From: Nitrospirota bacterium
Lineage (GTDB): Bacteria > Nitrospirota > Nitrospiria > Nitrospirales > UBA8639
Direction: 5' to 3'
Length of the DNA: 5,871 nt
Assembly: GCA_029881175.1 (NCBI GenBank)
Contig: JAOUNC010000197.1
Coordinates: 1 to 5,871, forward strand
The translations under genes and the position numbers were made by a program. Each line of letters begins with the position of its first letter. The first letter of the stretch is position 1. Under the pieces are notes generated by a model, which was not told the DNA's origin, did not search any database, and saw only the letters and a program-made list of their open reading frames with translations. This document shows positions 1-5,871 of the stretch, one piece after another.

Positions 1-217
1 TTCCCACCCTACCTTTACCCTCGTCGGGCGATATGACCATGCTCGCATTGCAACCAGAGCGGGATCCGGTAGTCTGAACGAGGATCGTTTTACGGTTGGA
101 CTGAATTACCGGCCCATTGAAAATTACGTACTCAAAACCGAATACCAAATCAATAACGGGGGCATTGAGCGAAAAAGCTGGAACGGCTTTATCGCGTCTA
201 TTGCCTGGTTGTTTTAA
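1..217 (+). CDS. C-terminus of an outer-membrane beta-barrel (porin-like) protein, 5' partial
   Basis: The reading frame is open from base 2 to the TAA at 215-217 and gives the last 71 residues of a protein that starts before the window. The segment alternates polar and hydrophobic residues in four stretches separated by short polar turns (FTLVGRYDHAR, RFTVGLNYRPI, YVLKTEYQI, NGFIASIAWLF). It ends in an aromatic-rich strand with a terminal Phe, the usual signature recognised by the BAM machinery in outer-membrane barrels. I infer a porin or porin-like channel in the outer membrane. Too little is present to name the family or substrate; phosphate-selective (OprO/OprP-like) porins are one possibility, not shown. 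The next gene starts 18 nt downstream on the same strand, so this is probably the first visible gene of a four-gene operon. Confidence 0.7.
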   Translation, partial: SHPTFTLVGRYDHARIATRAGSGSLNEDRFTVGLNYRPIENYVLKTEYQINNGGIERKSWNGFIASIAWLF

Positions 218-235
218 ACCTCCTTCGAAATCCGC

Positions 236-679
236 ATGTCTTCCCCACCCCTCCTTAAACTGATTGGATGGATAGTGGCCATGAGTCTGTGGTGTGGGTC
301 TGCCGCGGCCTGGGCCGAGCCGTTAGCCGTCATTGTCAATAACAACAATCCTGTTACGTCGCTGACAAAAACGAACATCGCCGCGATGTATCGAGGAGAA
401 GAACTCCATTGGGCTCACGGAGGTCGCATTAAATTGGTCAACAGGGAAATTTCCTCAGACATTCGAGAGCACTTTTACAAAAAAATTCTCAACGCCAGAT
501 CCGATCAACAATTTCTCCGCCCTGGAACCCCTGTCGCTGTCCAGAGTCTCATCCAACGATCCGACGAAGCGGTCATACGGTTTGTGTCTGCCATTGAAGG
601 GGCCATCGGGTATGTGAATCTGTCCTCCGTGAAGGACGGCGTGAAAGTGGTATTCATTCTTCGGGAAAAGGCTGACTAA
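236..679 (+). CDS. Small single-domain PstS-like periplasmic binding protein
   Basis: This is a 147-residue secreted protein. Residues 1-27 form a Sec signal peptide: a short n-region with Lys8, a hydrophobic core at about 9-20, and an AWA-E cleavage site after Ala27. Cys20 lacks a proper lipobox, so a soluble periplasmic protein is more likely than a lipoprotein. The mature part resembles the compact PstS-like (PBP-like) family: an opening strand LAVIVNNNNPV, the LTKTNIAAMYRGE segment (about 43-55), a basic strand IKLVNRE followed by an IREHFYKKIL helix (about 65-85), and the closing IEGAIGYVNLSSV...VKVVFI (about 120-142). About 150 residues is normal for this compact family but roughly half of true PstS, so it is not an obvious complete transporter binding protein. 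No permease or ATPase gene is nearby; a sensor kinase follows after 5 nt. I infer a ligand-binding or co-sensor role, with the ligand unknown. ATG 236 is the only ATG between the upstream stop and the signal peptide, although no clear Shine-Dalgarno precedes it. Confidence 0.8.
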   Translation: MSSPPLLKLIGWIVAMSLWCGSAAAWAEPLAVIVNNNNPVTSLTKTNIAAMYRGEELHWAHGGRIKLVNREISSDIREHFYKKILNARSDQQFLRPGTPVAVQSLIQRSDEAVIRFVSAIEGAIGYVNLSSVKDGVKVVFILREKAD

Positions 680-684
680 TCCCC

Positions 685-2547
685 ATGCACGTTCGCTTGT
701 GGAAAAAACTATTAGTGATTGTCCTGCTGATCCTGATCGGGGCCATTGGCGGGTTGACCTTGTTCACCTATCAGGCTACTCGAGAAGCCATGTTTGGGGA
801 ATTCCATATTCGAGGACGTGAATTGGCCAAAGCCATCGCCTCTGAGTCCATGAATTATTATCAGAACCAGGACGTCGAAGGATTCACTACACTCTTGCAA
901 TCCTTGGGGGAGGCGGAAGGGGTCCTCGCGATCCTCGCCTATACTGGAAAAACCAATTTATGGATGGAGTCTTCCATTATTGAGTTAGCTCCGTCAGAAC
1001 TTGTGCTAGTTGCAACCCCAGCTCAGCTCCACCGGGAGGCTGTATTGCTCAATGGCATGAGGATCACCGAATTTGTGCGTCCCGTTCCCTTCCCCTTTCT
1101 TCCACAGCAAGTCGGCCCCCCAGAAACTCAAGGCTGGATCCGGGTCATCCTGGATCGTCAATCTCTGGAAGCTCGACTCACCCTTGTGCTCTGGCGGACT
1201 CTGGGGATCAGTGCTTTAACCATGGTCATGGGAGGTGGGTTAGTGTTCGTGCTCCTACGCCAATCCTTAAAAGTCGTCACTCCACTGACGAAGGCCACCC
1301 AACAGGTGGCCTCGGGGCGCCTGAATATTTCCGTCCCGGTTCATTCCAATGATGAATTAGGACAATTGGCCACTGGCTTCAATCAAATGACGGAGCGACT
1401 GTATCAAACGACTGTCTCTAAAGAATATTTGGACAGTATCTTAAAATCGATGTTGGATTGTTTGGTCGTCTTGGATACGAAGGGTATCATTCAATCGATG
1501 AACCGTTCGGCTGAGCAGCTCTTGGGATTCCAGCCTGATGAACTCATCGGCCAACACATCGGAATCCTGTTTCCATCCACTCAGAATCTCTTGACGCCAG
1601 AACGGATCAGCCAATTACTCAAAGAGGGCAGCTACGGCCATGCCGAGAGCTGTTATCGAACCAAGCAGGGTACGCTGGTCCCTATTTTATTCTCGGCTGC
1701 CACCATGAAAGAGGCCAATGGGACCATTCAAGGTATTGCGTGTTTAGCCCAAGACATCACAGAACGGAAAAAGGCCCAGGCTGGGTTAGAAAAAGCCAAT
1801 GCCCGGCTGAAAGAATTGGACCAATTACGATCACAGTTTTTTGCCGACATCAGCCATGAACTCCGTACGCCTCTCACGGTTATTCGTGGAGAAGCCGAAG
1901 TGACGCTACGAGGAAAAGACAAACCCATCATCGACTATAAAACTTCCCTAGAACACATTGTTCAATTAAGCGAGGAAATGAATAAACTGGTAAGTGATCT
2001 CCTCTTTCTCGCCCGTTCAGAAACCGGGACCATTCAAATCACGAAAACGGAAGTGGATCTTGAAAATCTTTTGCAAGACGTGTTGCAAGAGGCCGCGATT
2101 CTGGCTCAGAAAAAACACATCATGATCACATTCATTGATCCTACAGCCTCAGGTCGAATCTATGGGGACCCTCAACGGCTAAAACAACTGTTGCTCATTC
2201 TCTTGGATAACGCGATCAAGTATTCCGATCCTAACAGTCACGTCCAGATGCGTCTTAACGTGGATTCCCAAAACACCACTATTGAAATCATGGATCAAGG
2301 TCAAGGTATTGCCGAGCAGGATCTTCCTCATATTTTTGACCGCTTTTACCGAGGACATCGAGTCAAAGACCATACCCAACCCGGTGCCGGCTTGGGATTA
2401 GCAATTGCGAAATGGATTACCGAGGCCCATGGAGGCCACATCAGCTTTTCCAGTCGCCCGGGGGAAGGCTCCACCGCGACTATTCGATTTTCTCAACAAT
2501 CTTTAGCCAGCGAGATTCAGTATGAGACTACTCCTCATCGAGGATGA
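685..2547 (+). CDS. Membrane sensor histidine kinase (TM-periplasmic-TM-HAMP-PAS-HisKA-HATPase)
   Basis: This 620-residue inner-membrane kinase is complete. TM1 is at about 8-29, and a periplasmic segment of about 140 residues (30-170) contains a Pro-rich stretch, VRPVPFPFLPQQVGPP (131-146). TM2 is at about 172-191. A HAMP linker (192-244, with the NDELGQL motif) and a PAS domain (about 246-361, ending QDITERKK) follow. The HisKA box is SHELRTP with phospho-accepting His391. The ATPase domain has an N box (LLDNAIKYS, Asn509), a G1 box (DQGQGI, Asp537), an F box (FDRFYRG, 551-557) and a G2 box (GAGLGLAIAK, 567-576). All catalytic motifs are intact, so it should autophosphorylate and pass phosphate to the regulator encoded next. 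The periplasmic segment faces the compartment of the binding protein encoded just upstream, which suggests (not proves) that the two interact. The start at 685 sits 5 nt after the previous stop with only a weak AAGG at 668-671, so translational coupling is likely. Kinase identity is certain; the signal is unknown. Confidence 0.95.
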   Translation: MHVRLWKKLLVIVLLILIGAIGGLTLFTYQATREAMFGEFHIRGRELAKAIASESMNYYQNQDVEGFTTLLQSLGEAEGVLAILAYTGKTNLWMESSIIELAPSELVLVATPAQLHREAVLLNGMRITEFVRPVPFPFLPQQVGPPETQGWIRVILDRQSLEARLTLVLWRTLGISALTMVMGGGLVFVLLRQSLKVVTPLTKATQQVASGRLNISVPVHSNDELGQLATGFNQMTERLYQTTVSKEYLDSILKSMLDCLVVLDTKGIIQSMNRSAEQLLGFQPDELIGQHIGILFPSTQNLLTPERISQLLKEGSYGHAESCYRTKQGTLVPILFSAATMKEANGTIQGIACLAQDITERKKAQAGLEKANARLKELDQLRSQFFADISHELRTPLTVIRGEAEVTLRGKDKPIIDYKTSLEHIVQLSEEMNKLVSDLLFLARSETGTIQITKTEVDLENLLQDVLQEAAILAQKKHIMITFIDPTASGRIYGDPQRLKQLLLILLDNAIKYSDPNSHVQMRLNVDSQNTTIEIMDQGQGIAEQDLPHIFDRFYRGHRVKDHTQPGAGLGLAIAKWITEAHGGHISFSSRPGEGSTATIRFSQQSLASEIQYETTPHRG

Positions 2548-3190
2548 TGATCGAATTACCCAGTTTGTCAAACGGGGCTTAGAAGCTGAAGGCTTTCAAA
2601 TCGACACCGCTAATACTGGCCCACAAGGATTAGAGTTGGGACGGGGAAACTATGGGGTCATTATTCTCGATTTCTTTTTGCCCATTCTTACTGGAAAGGA
2701 TATTTGCCAAACCCTGAGGCAGGAAGGCATTCACACCCCAATTCTCATGCTCACGGCACGGGATACACTTGAAGATAAAGTGGAAGGGCTCAAAACTGGC
2801 GCCGATGATTATTTAACCAAGCCCTTTGCCTTCGAAGAATTGCTCGCCAGGGTCCACGCCCTCCTCCGGCGTGGTATCTACCAAGAGACACCCACAACCC
2901 TCCAAGTGGGCGACCTCTGTTTAAACAAAGACACCCGGGAGGTCACGCGAGGCCAACAACCCATCTCACTGACGGCCAAAGAATTTGCGCTATTGGAATA
3001 CCTCATGTCTCGTCCTAACCACCCCTTGAGCCGCACCATGATTTTGGAACAGGTGTGGGGCCAACACCATGATCCACTCACCAATGTCGTCGATGTGTAT
3101 ATTCGCTACCTACGAAATAAGGTAGACAAAGGATTTTCTCACAAGCTCATCCAGACCGTTCGGGATATCGGCTATAAAATCTCAGACTAA
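2522..3190 (+). CDS. OmpR-family response regulator (receiver + winged helix)
   Basis: This 222-residue cytoplasmic transcription factor is complete. The receiver domain (1-117) has the acidic pair Glu7/Asp8, phospho-acceptor Asp50 (in VIILDFFLP), switch Thr78 (MLTAR) and Lys100 (LTKPF). Its overall pattern, including ARDTLEDKVEGLKTGADDYLTKPF, resembles the CusR/CopR/QseB branch, but that does not fix the target. The C-terminal winged helix (about 125-221) carries the LTAKEFALLEYLM segment, the recognition-helix region TNVVDVYIRYLRNKV and the closing TVRDIGYKI wing. ATG 2522 places the first beta strand (MRLLLIEDD) exactly where the family begins, so the start is secure. It overlaps the end of the kinase gene by 26 nt in another frame and has no strong Shine-Dalgarno, which points to coupled translation. 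By position it is the cognate regulator of the kinase upstream. Likely targets are its own operon or the neighbouring gap; no binding site can be assigned from the sequence alone. Confidence 0.95.
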   Translation: MRLLLIEDDDRITQFVKRGLEAEGFQIDTANTGPQGLELGRGNYGVIILDFFLPILTGKDICQTLRQEGIHTPILMLTARDTLEDKVEGLKTGADDYLTKPFAFEELLARVHALLRRGIYQETPTTLQVGDLCLNKDTREVTRGQQPISLTAKEFALLEYLMSRPNHPLSRTMILEQVWGQHHDPLTNVVDVYIRYLRNKVDKGFSHKLIQTVRDIGYKISD

Positions 3191-3365
3191 GCTTCCTTTA
3201 GTTTTCTTGAAACGCACCAAAATATTTTCCTTCCATACTTCTTTGGACCGAGAGGACCTTTTGAACTTCCTTTTCACTACCGAGGCCTCACAAGCCACTC
3301 ACCCACCTGGAGACTTGTTCCCTGTCCTCAAAACCTACGACAACATCTGATCCACAATTCTGGCC

Positions 3366-3394
3366 GATGAATGGCAGTTTAGTTCTGCCTCATC
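3366..3394 (+). repeat. Imperfect inverted repeat / hairpin
   Basis: GATGA (3366-3370) pairs with TCATC (3390-3394), and GGCAG (3373-3377) pairs with CTGCC (3385-3389). The loop is 7 nt (TTTAGTT) and there is a 2-nt bulge (AT) on the 5' side, so ten pairs form in total. Only three T residues in a row occur shortly after it, so it is a poor rho-independent terminator. It could be a weak terminator, an RNA processing or stability element, or a chance structure. Confidence 0.4.
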
Positions 3395-3407
3395 ACGTTT
3401 CAAACGT
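3395..3407. promoter_or_regulatory. 13-nt perfect palindrome, possible operator
   Basis: ACGTTT and AAACGT flank a single central C, giving a perfect dyad immediately after the hairpin and about 30-40 nt upstream of the candidate -35 element. A partly similar unit, ACGTTCAAG (3404-3412), follows the ACGTTTCAA unit at a 9-nt step, so the site can also be read as two imperfect direct repeats, the form OmpR-family regulators often use. Binding is inferred only from symmetry and position. Confidence 0.3.
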
Positions 3408-3425
3408 TCAAGTCACCTGAATGAC

Positions 3426-3454
3426 TAGAATTTTTCCTTAAATAAGGCTACACT
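3426..3454 (+). promoter_or_regulatory. Weak sigma-70-like promoter candidate for the second kinase
   Basis: TACACT at 3449-3454 is a reasonable -10 element. A 17-nt spacer upstream lies TAGAAT (3426-3431), a poor -35 with three matches to the consensus. Transcription would start near 3461 and leave an untranslated leader of about 54 nt. The poor -35 suggests a need for an activator or a different sigma factor. I saw no convincing sigma-54 element. Confidence 0.25.
3436..3447. repeat. Short palindrome in the promoter spacer
   Basis: CCTTA (3436-3440) and TAAGG (3443-3447) are inverted repeats around a 2-nt centre. The element lies between the proposed -35 and -10 boxes, where a bound protein would block polymerase. 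It is short and AT-rich, so chance is possible. Confidence 0.25.
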
Positions 3455-3483
3455 AGTTTCACGATTTCCCTCTCGTTTCCACT

Positions 3484-3498
3484 TGGCTTCTCAAGCCA
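3484..3498 (+). repeat. Leader hairpin next to the ribosome binding site
   Basis: TGGCTT (3484-3489) and AAGCCA (3493-3498) form a perfect 6-bp stem with a 3-nt loop, CTC. The stem ends 6 nt before the AAGGGA ribosome binding site. It would be part of the mRNA leader if transcription starts upstream, and could affect ribosome access. No riboswitch class is recognised. Confidence 0.35.
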
Positions 3499-3504
3499 TC
3501 GTTC

Positions 3505-3510
3505 AAGGGA
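3505..3510 (+). promoter_or_regulatory. Shine-Dalgarno site that decides the second kinase start
   Basis: AAGGGA lies 4 nt before ATG 3515. The overlapping ATG at 3510 is in a different frame that soon reaches a stop. In the correct frame there is no other ATG back to a stop at 3443-3445, so 3515 is the start. This is the clearest ribosome site in the window; the genes of the upstream cluster lack one. Confidence 0.7.
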
Positions 3511-3514
3511 TGAG

Positions 3515-5871
3515 ATGCTGCGAACGGTTCGACAGCGAATTTTCCTTCTGCTCGTCATCCTCACTCTGGCATGCTCCGCCATGGCCGTGGTGGCCATTAC
3601 CTTGCTTTACCAGACTGCGTTTGAAGAAGAACGCGTTCGACTGAGAGAGTTTACCCAGACCCAAGCCCGCCTCATGGAAGCCGTCGCCAGGTTTGACGCA
3701 CAGTTCAGCATATCTGACCATTCTGAAGGCGCTCAAGGCGCGACAATCAGCCAAATCATCGAAGCCCATAAATTCAATAAGGGGTTTGGTCAAACAGGCG
3801 AAATAACCCTAGGCCGTCGCGAGGGAGAGAACATCGTCTGGATTTTACCCCACCGACATGTTGACCTCGCCCACCCGCAACCAACGCTATTCGCCGGGAA
3901 GCTGGCGGAGCCGATGCGCCTCGCCCTCTCAGGGCAATCAGGAACCATCGTGGGCCTGGATTACCGAGGAGCCACGGTCTTGGGGGCCTATGAACCCGTT
4001 GCCGTGCTCAATCTCGGGCTCGTATCTAAAATTGATCTTCAAGAAATCCGCCAACCTTTTATTCAGGCCGTAATTATTACGATCATCGTGGGTGTCGGAA
4101 TCATTGCACTTGGTGGGTTTCTCCTCTTTCGAATCAGCCATCCCATCATTCGGCAATTGGAGGCCAGTGAAGCCCATACGCGCGCCATCATCGCCCATGC
4201 TGCAGACGGCATTATCACGGCTGACGAATCTGGAACGATTCAAACTTTCAATCCGACGGCAGAACGCATTTTTTGGTTTATGGCTTCCGACGTCATCGGG
4301 AAGAATCTCAGTATTCTGATGCCAAAACCTGAGAGTGAGCTCCACCCGGGATATCTTGCCCACTACCTAAAGACGGGTAATCGCCATATCTTGGATACTC
4401 GACGGGAAGTGACCGCCCAACGTCGCGACAACAGCACGTTTCCATTGTCTCTCGCCGTTACGGAGGCTCAGCTGTCAGGACGACGTGTCTTCGTTGCTTT
4501 AGTGCGTGATTTGACAGAGGAGAAAATCATGGCCCGGCGGTTGACCGCGCAATATGCCATCGCACGAACATTGGCCGAAGCCAAAACCATTACACAAGCC
4601 TCTCAGGAAATCCTGTCTGCCGTTTGTCTCAGCCTCGAATGGCAAGTCGGTGCACTCTGGCGATTGAACCAGCCAACCATGGAACTCCAATGCATTGAAA
4701 TCTGGAGCGATTCGCCTGACCAGTTCGCTGAGTTCGTGGCCATCACCAAACACACCACCTTTACCAAAAACCAGGGACTCCCCGGACGCGTGTGGGAATC
4801 TGGTCAGACCGCCTGGATTACCGATGTTGCCCAAGACCAGAATTTTCCAAGGGCCCATGTGGCCGCCAAGGAACAGCTCCATTCCGCATTTGCCCTTCCG
4901 ATTCAATTTGATGGCTCAACCTTTGGAGTTATGGAGTTTTTTAGCTACAAAATTCGAGAGGTCGATGACGAACTCTTGCATCAGATGCACGCGGTTGGCA
5001 ATCAATTTGGTCAATTCATGGAACGCCTTCAGGCACAAGATGCCATGGCAAATCTGGCCAAGTTCACGGAGGAAACACCCTACCCGGTGCTCAGAATCTC
5101 TCACGAGGGGAAGGTCCTGTATTACAACCAACCCGGCGAAGTCTTTCTTGCGGACTTGGAACGCGAAACGAATCTGGCCACCAAGGCACAATGGCAACAA
5201 TTTATTCAAGACGCATTTCAGCATGGAGGAGTTCAGCGTCAAGAGATCACCTACCAGAACCGATTTTTTTTGGTGACCTTTTCCGCTGAAATCTGGGGCA
5301 ATTATATGAATGTGTATGCGCAAGAGATTACCGATCAGCGAAAAGCAGAAGAGGCCCTACTCCACCAGGAGGAGCATCTCCGCCAAATACAGAAGCTCGA
5401 AGCCGTGGGCACCTTAGCCGGCGGCATTGCCCACGATTTCAACAATATCTTGACCCCGCTGATCGGCTATACGGAAATGGCGGTCATGAAAGCTCAGGAG
5501 GGAAAGCCGGTCATCGCTAACCTTCAGGAGGTGCTCAAAGCCAGCCATCGGGCCAAAGATTTGGTACAACAAATCCTGACTTTTAGCCGCCAAGGCGAGA
5601 CCGGGAAAAAACCCATTTTACTTCAACCCATTATCGAAGAGGCGTTTAAACTCCTACGTGCGTCCTTTCCCACCACCATCGCGTTACGAACAGATCTGTC
5701 GTCTACGGCAGGGCCGGTGCTGGCCAACCCCACTCAAATCCATCAAGTGGTTATGAACCTGGCGACCAATGCGGAATTTGCGATGCGAGGTAAAGCTGGA
5801 AAATTGGACGTAACCCTGGAAAAAGTCTTCATCGATGGCACCATCTCTGATCGTCCCCCCGAACTCCCAGA
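3515..5871 (+). CDS. Multi-sensor histidine kinase (Cache-PAS-GAF-PAS-HisKA), 3' partial
   Basis: The frame stays open for 785 codons to the window edge. TM1 is at about 9-31. A periplasmic Cache-like domain (about 32-182) has the G-Q-T-G motif at 92-95 and the YEPV strand at 159-162, and TM2 is at about 184-205. The first PAS domain (about 218-336) is FixL-like: His277, His291, Ile292, Arg297, Leu313 and Val315 fall on the heme-pocket positions of Bradyrhizobium FixL (His200, His214, Ile215, Arg220, Leu236, Ile238). A GAF domain (about 345-502) with the GLPGRVW...WITDV pattern follows, then a divergent PAS-like domain (about 510-608) and a short coiled linker. The HisKA box is [13 protein letters not shown] with phospho-accepting His640. 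The ATPase N box includes Asn752. The G1, F and G2 boxes lie beyond the window, and kinases of this HDFNN type often end in a receiver domain, so a hybrid kinase is possible. It is an inner-membrane protein reading a periplasmic signal and probably an internal gas or redox signal. Its partner is not visible. Confidence 0.93.
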   Translation, partial: MLRTVRQRIFLLLVILTLACSAMAVVAITLLYQTAFEEERVRLREFTQTQARLMEAVARFDAQFSISDHSEGAQGATISQIIEAHKFNKGFGQTGEITLGRREGENIVWILPHRHVDLAHPQPTLFAGKLAEPMRLALSGQSGTIVGLDYRGATVLGAYEPVAVLNLGLVSKIDLQEIRQPFIQAVIITIIVGVGIIALGGFLLFRISHPIIRQLEASEAHTRAIIAHAADGIITADESGTIQTFNPTAERIFWFMASDVIGKNLSILMPKPESELHPGYLAHYLKTGNRHILDTRREVTAQRRDNSTFPLSLAVTEAQLSGRRVFVALVRDLTEEKIMARRLTAQYAIARTLAEAKTITQASQEILSAVCLSLEWQVGALWRLNQPTMELQCIEIWSDSPDQFAEFVAITKHTTFTKNQGLPGRVWESGQTAWITDVAQDQNFPRAHVAAKEQLHSAFALPIQFDGSTFGVMEFFSYKIREVDDELLHQMHAVGNQFGQFMERLQAQDAMANLAKFTEETPYPVLRISHEGKVLYYNQPGEVFLADLERETNLATKAQWQQFIQDAFQHGGVQRQEITYQNRFFLVTFSAEIWGNYMNVYAQEITDQRKAEEALLHQEEHLRQIQKLEAVGTLAGGIAHDFNNILTPLIGYTEMAVMKAQEGKPVIANLQEVLKASHRAKDLVQQILTFSRQGETGKKPILLQPIIEEAFKLLRASFPTTIALRTDLSSTAGPVLANPTQIHQVVMNLATNAEFAMRGKAGKLDVTLEKVFIDGTISDRPPELP

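Larger units (their letters stand above)
3191..3514. other. 324-nt intergenic region without a gene
   Basis: No reading frame with coding character or a start with a ribosome site was found in this gap. Bases 3191-3365 are rich in pyrimidine runs and hold nothing I can identify; in particular, no GC-rich hairpin plus T-run follows the regulator stop. Bases 3366-3514 hold several inverted repeats, a weak promoter and the ribosome binding site of the second kinase, listed separately. The gap probably separates the upstream operon from an independently transcribed kinase gene. Confidence 0.7.

Noticed and set aside
236..679. Calling this gene pstS of a phosphate transporter
   Set aside because: The protein is about half the length of PstS, and no pstC, pstA, pstB or phoU is present. 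Only the domain resemblance is supported.
3245..3258. GGACC repeated twice within 14 nt
   Set aside because: It is a very short direct repeat without symmetry or a further copy.
3282..3289. GAGGCCTC perfect palindrome
   Set aside because: It is only 8 bp and isolated, with no T-run, promoter or partner copy, so it is consistent with chance.
3366..3400. Rho-independent terminator for the upstream operon
   Set aside because: The stem is bulged, no proper T-run follows, and it lies about 175 nt after the regulator stop; it is kept only as a hairpin.
3510..3512. Earlier ATG before the second kinase
   Set aside because: It is in another frame that soon meets a stop; the kinase frame begins at 3515.
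3503..3793. Minus-strand open frame across the start of the second kinase
   Set aside because: It is antisense to TM1 and the start of the Cache domain; the translation is polar with no family resemblance.
3938..4363. A 141-codon minus-strand open frame
   Set aside because: It is antisense to the Cache and PAS region of the second kinase, with no ribosome site and no protein-like motif. The minus-strand frames at 4499-4906 and 4916-5323 were rejected for the same reason.
4695..5276. A 193-codon plus-strand open frame overlapping the second kinase
   Set aside because: It lies out of frame inside the GAF/PAS coding region, which has clear domain motifs. Its translation is rich in Arg, Ser, Trp and Pro and shows no recognisable domain.

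Overview
The window comes from a Gram-negative bacterium. It holds the C-terminus of an outer-membrane beta-barrel protein, a periplasmic binding-like protein with a signal peptide, and two membrane-bound sensor kinases. Base composition is moderate, roughly half G+C by eye. The [15 protein letters not shown] kinase and the small PstS-like protein beside a porin-like gene would suit Nitrospirota (for example a marine Nitrospira relative) or a deltaproteobacterial lineage. That assignment is a low-confidence inference. All genes are on the plus strand, and I see no mobile element, tRNA, rRNA or CRISPR array.

Region 1 (1-3190) looks like one operon of four tightly packed genes. They are the end of a porin-like barrel protein (stop at 217), a 147-residue single-domain PstS-like periplasmic protein (236-679), a 620-residue HAMP-PAS sensor histidine kinase (685-2547), and an OmpR-family response regulator (2522-3190) whose start lies inside the kinase gene. 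The gaps are 18 nt, 5 nt and a 26-nt overlap, so co-transcription and translational coupling are likely. The layout suggests an envelope sensing unit: solute entry through the barrel, a small binding protein in the periplasm, a kinase with a periplasmic sensor segment, and a winged-helix regulator. The ligand cannot be read from the sequence.

Region 2 (3191-3514) is a 324-nt gap without a gene. Its first ~175 nt show nothing I can name. The second half carries a 10-bp hairpin with a bulge, a 13-nt perfect palindrome, a weak sigma-70-like promoter with another palindrome inside its spacer, and a short hairpin just before a good ribosome binding site.

Region 3 (3515 to the window end) is a second, multi-sensor histidine kinase, cut by the window edge after 785 residues. 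Its order is TM1, periplasmic Cache-like domain, TM2, PAS, GAF, degenerate PAS, HisKA with His640, and the start of the ATPase domain. The first PAS domain aligns without gaps to the heme pocket of the oxygen sensor FixL, and the proximal His, the propionate His and the distal Ile and Arg are all retained. It is therefore a candidate heme-based gas sensor, and this is the most interesting signal in the window. No partner regulator for it is visible; one may lie downstream, or as a receiver domain in the missing C-terminus.
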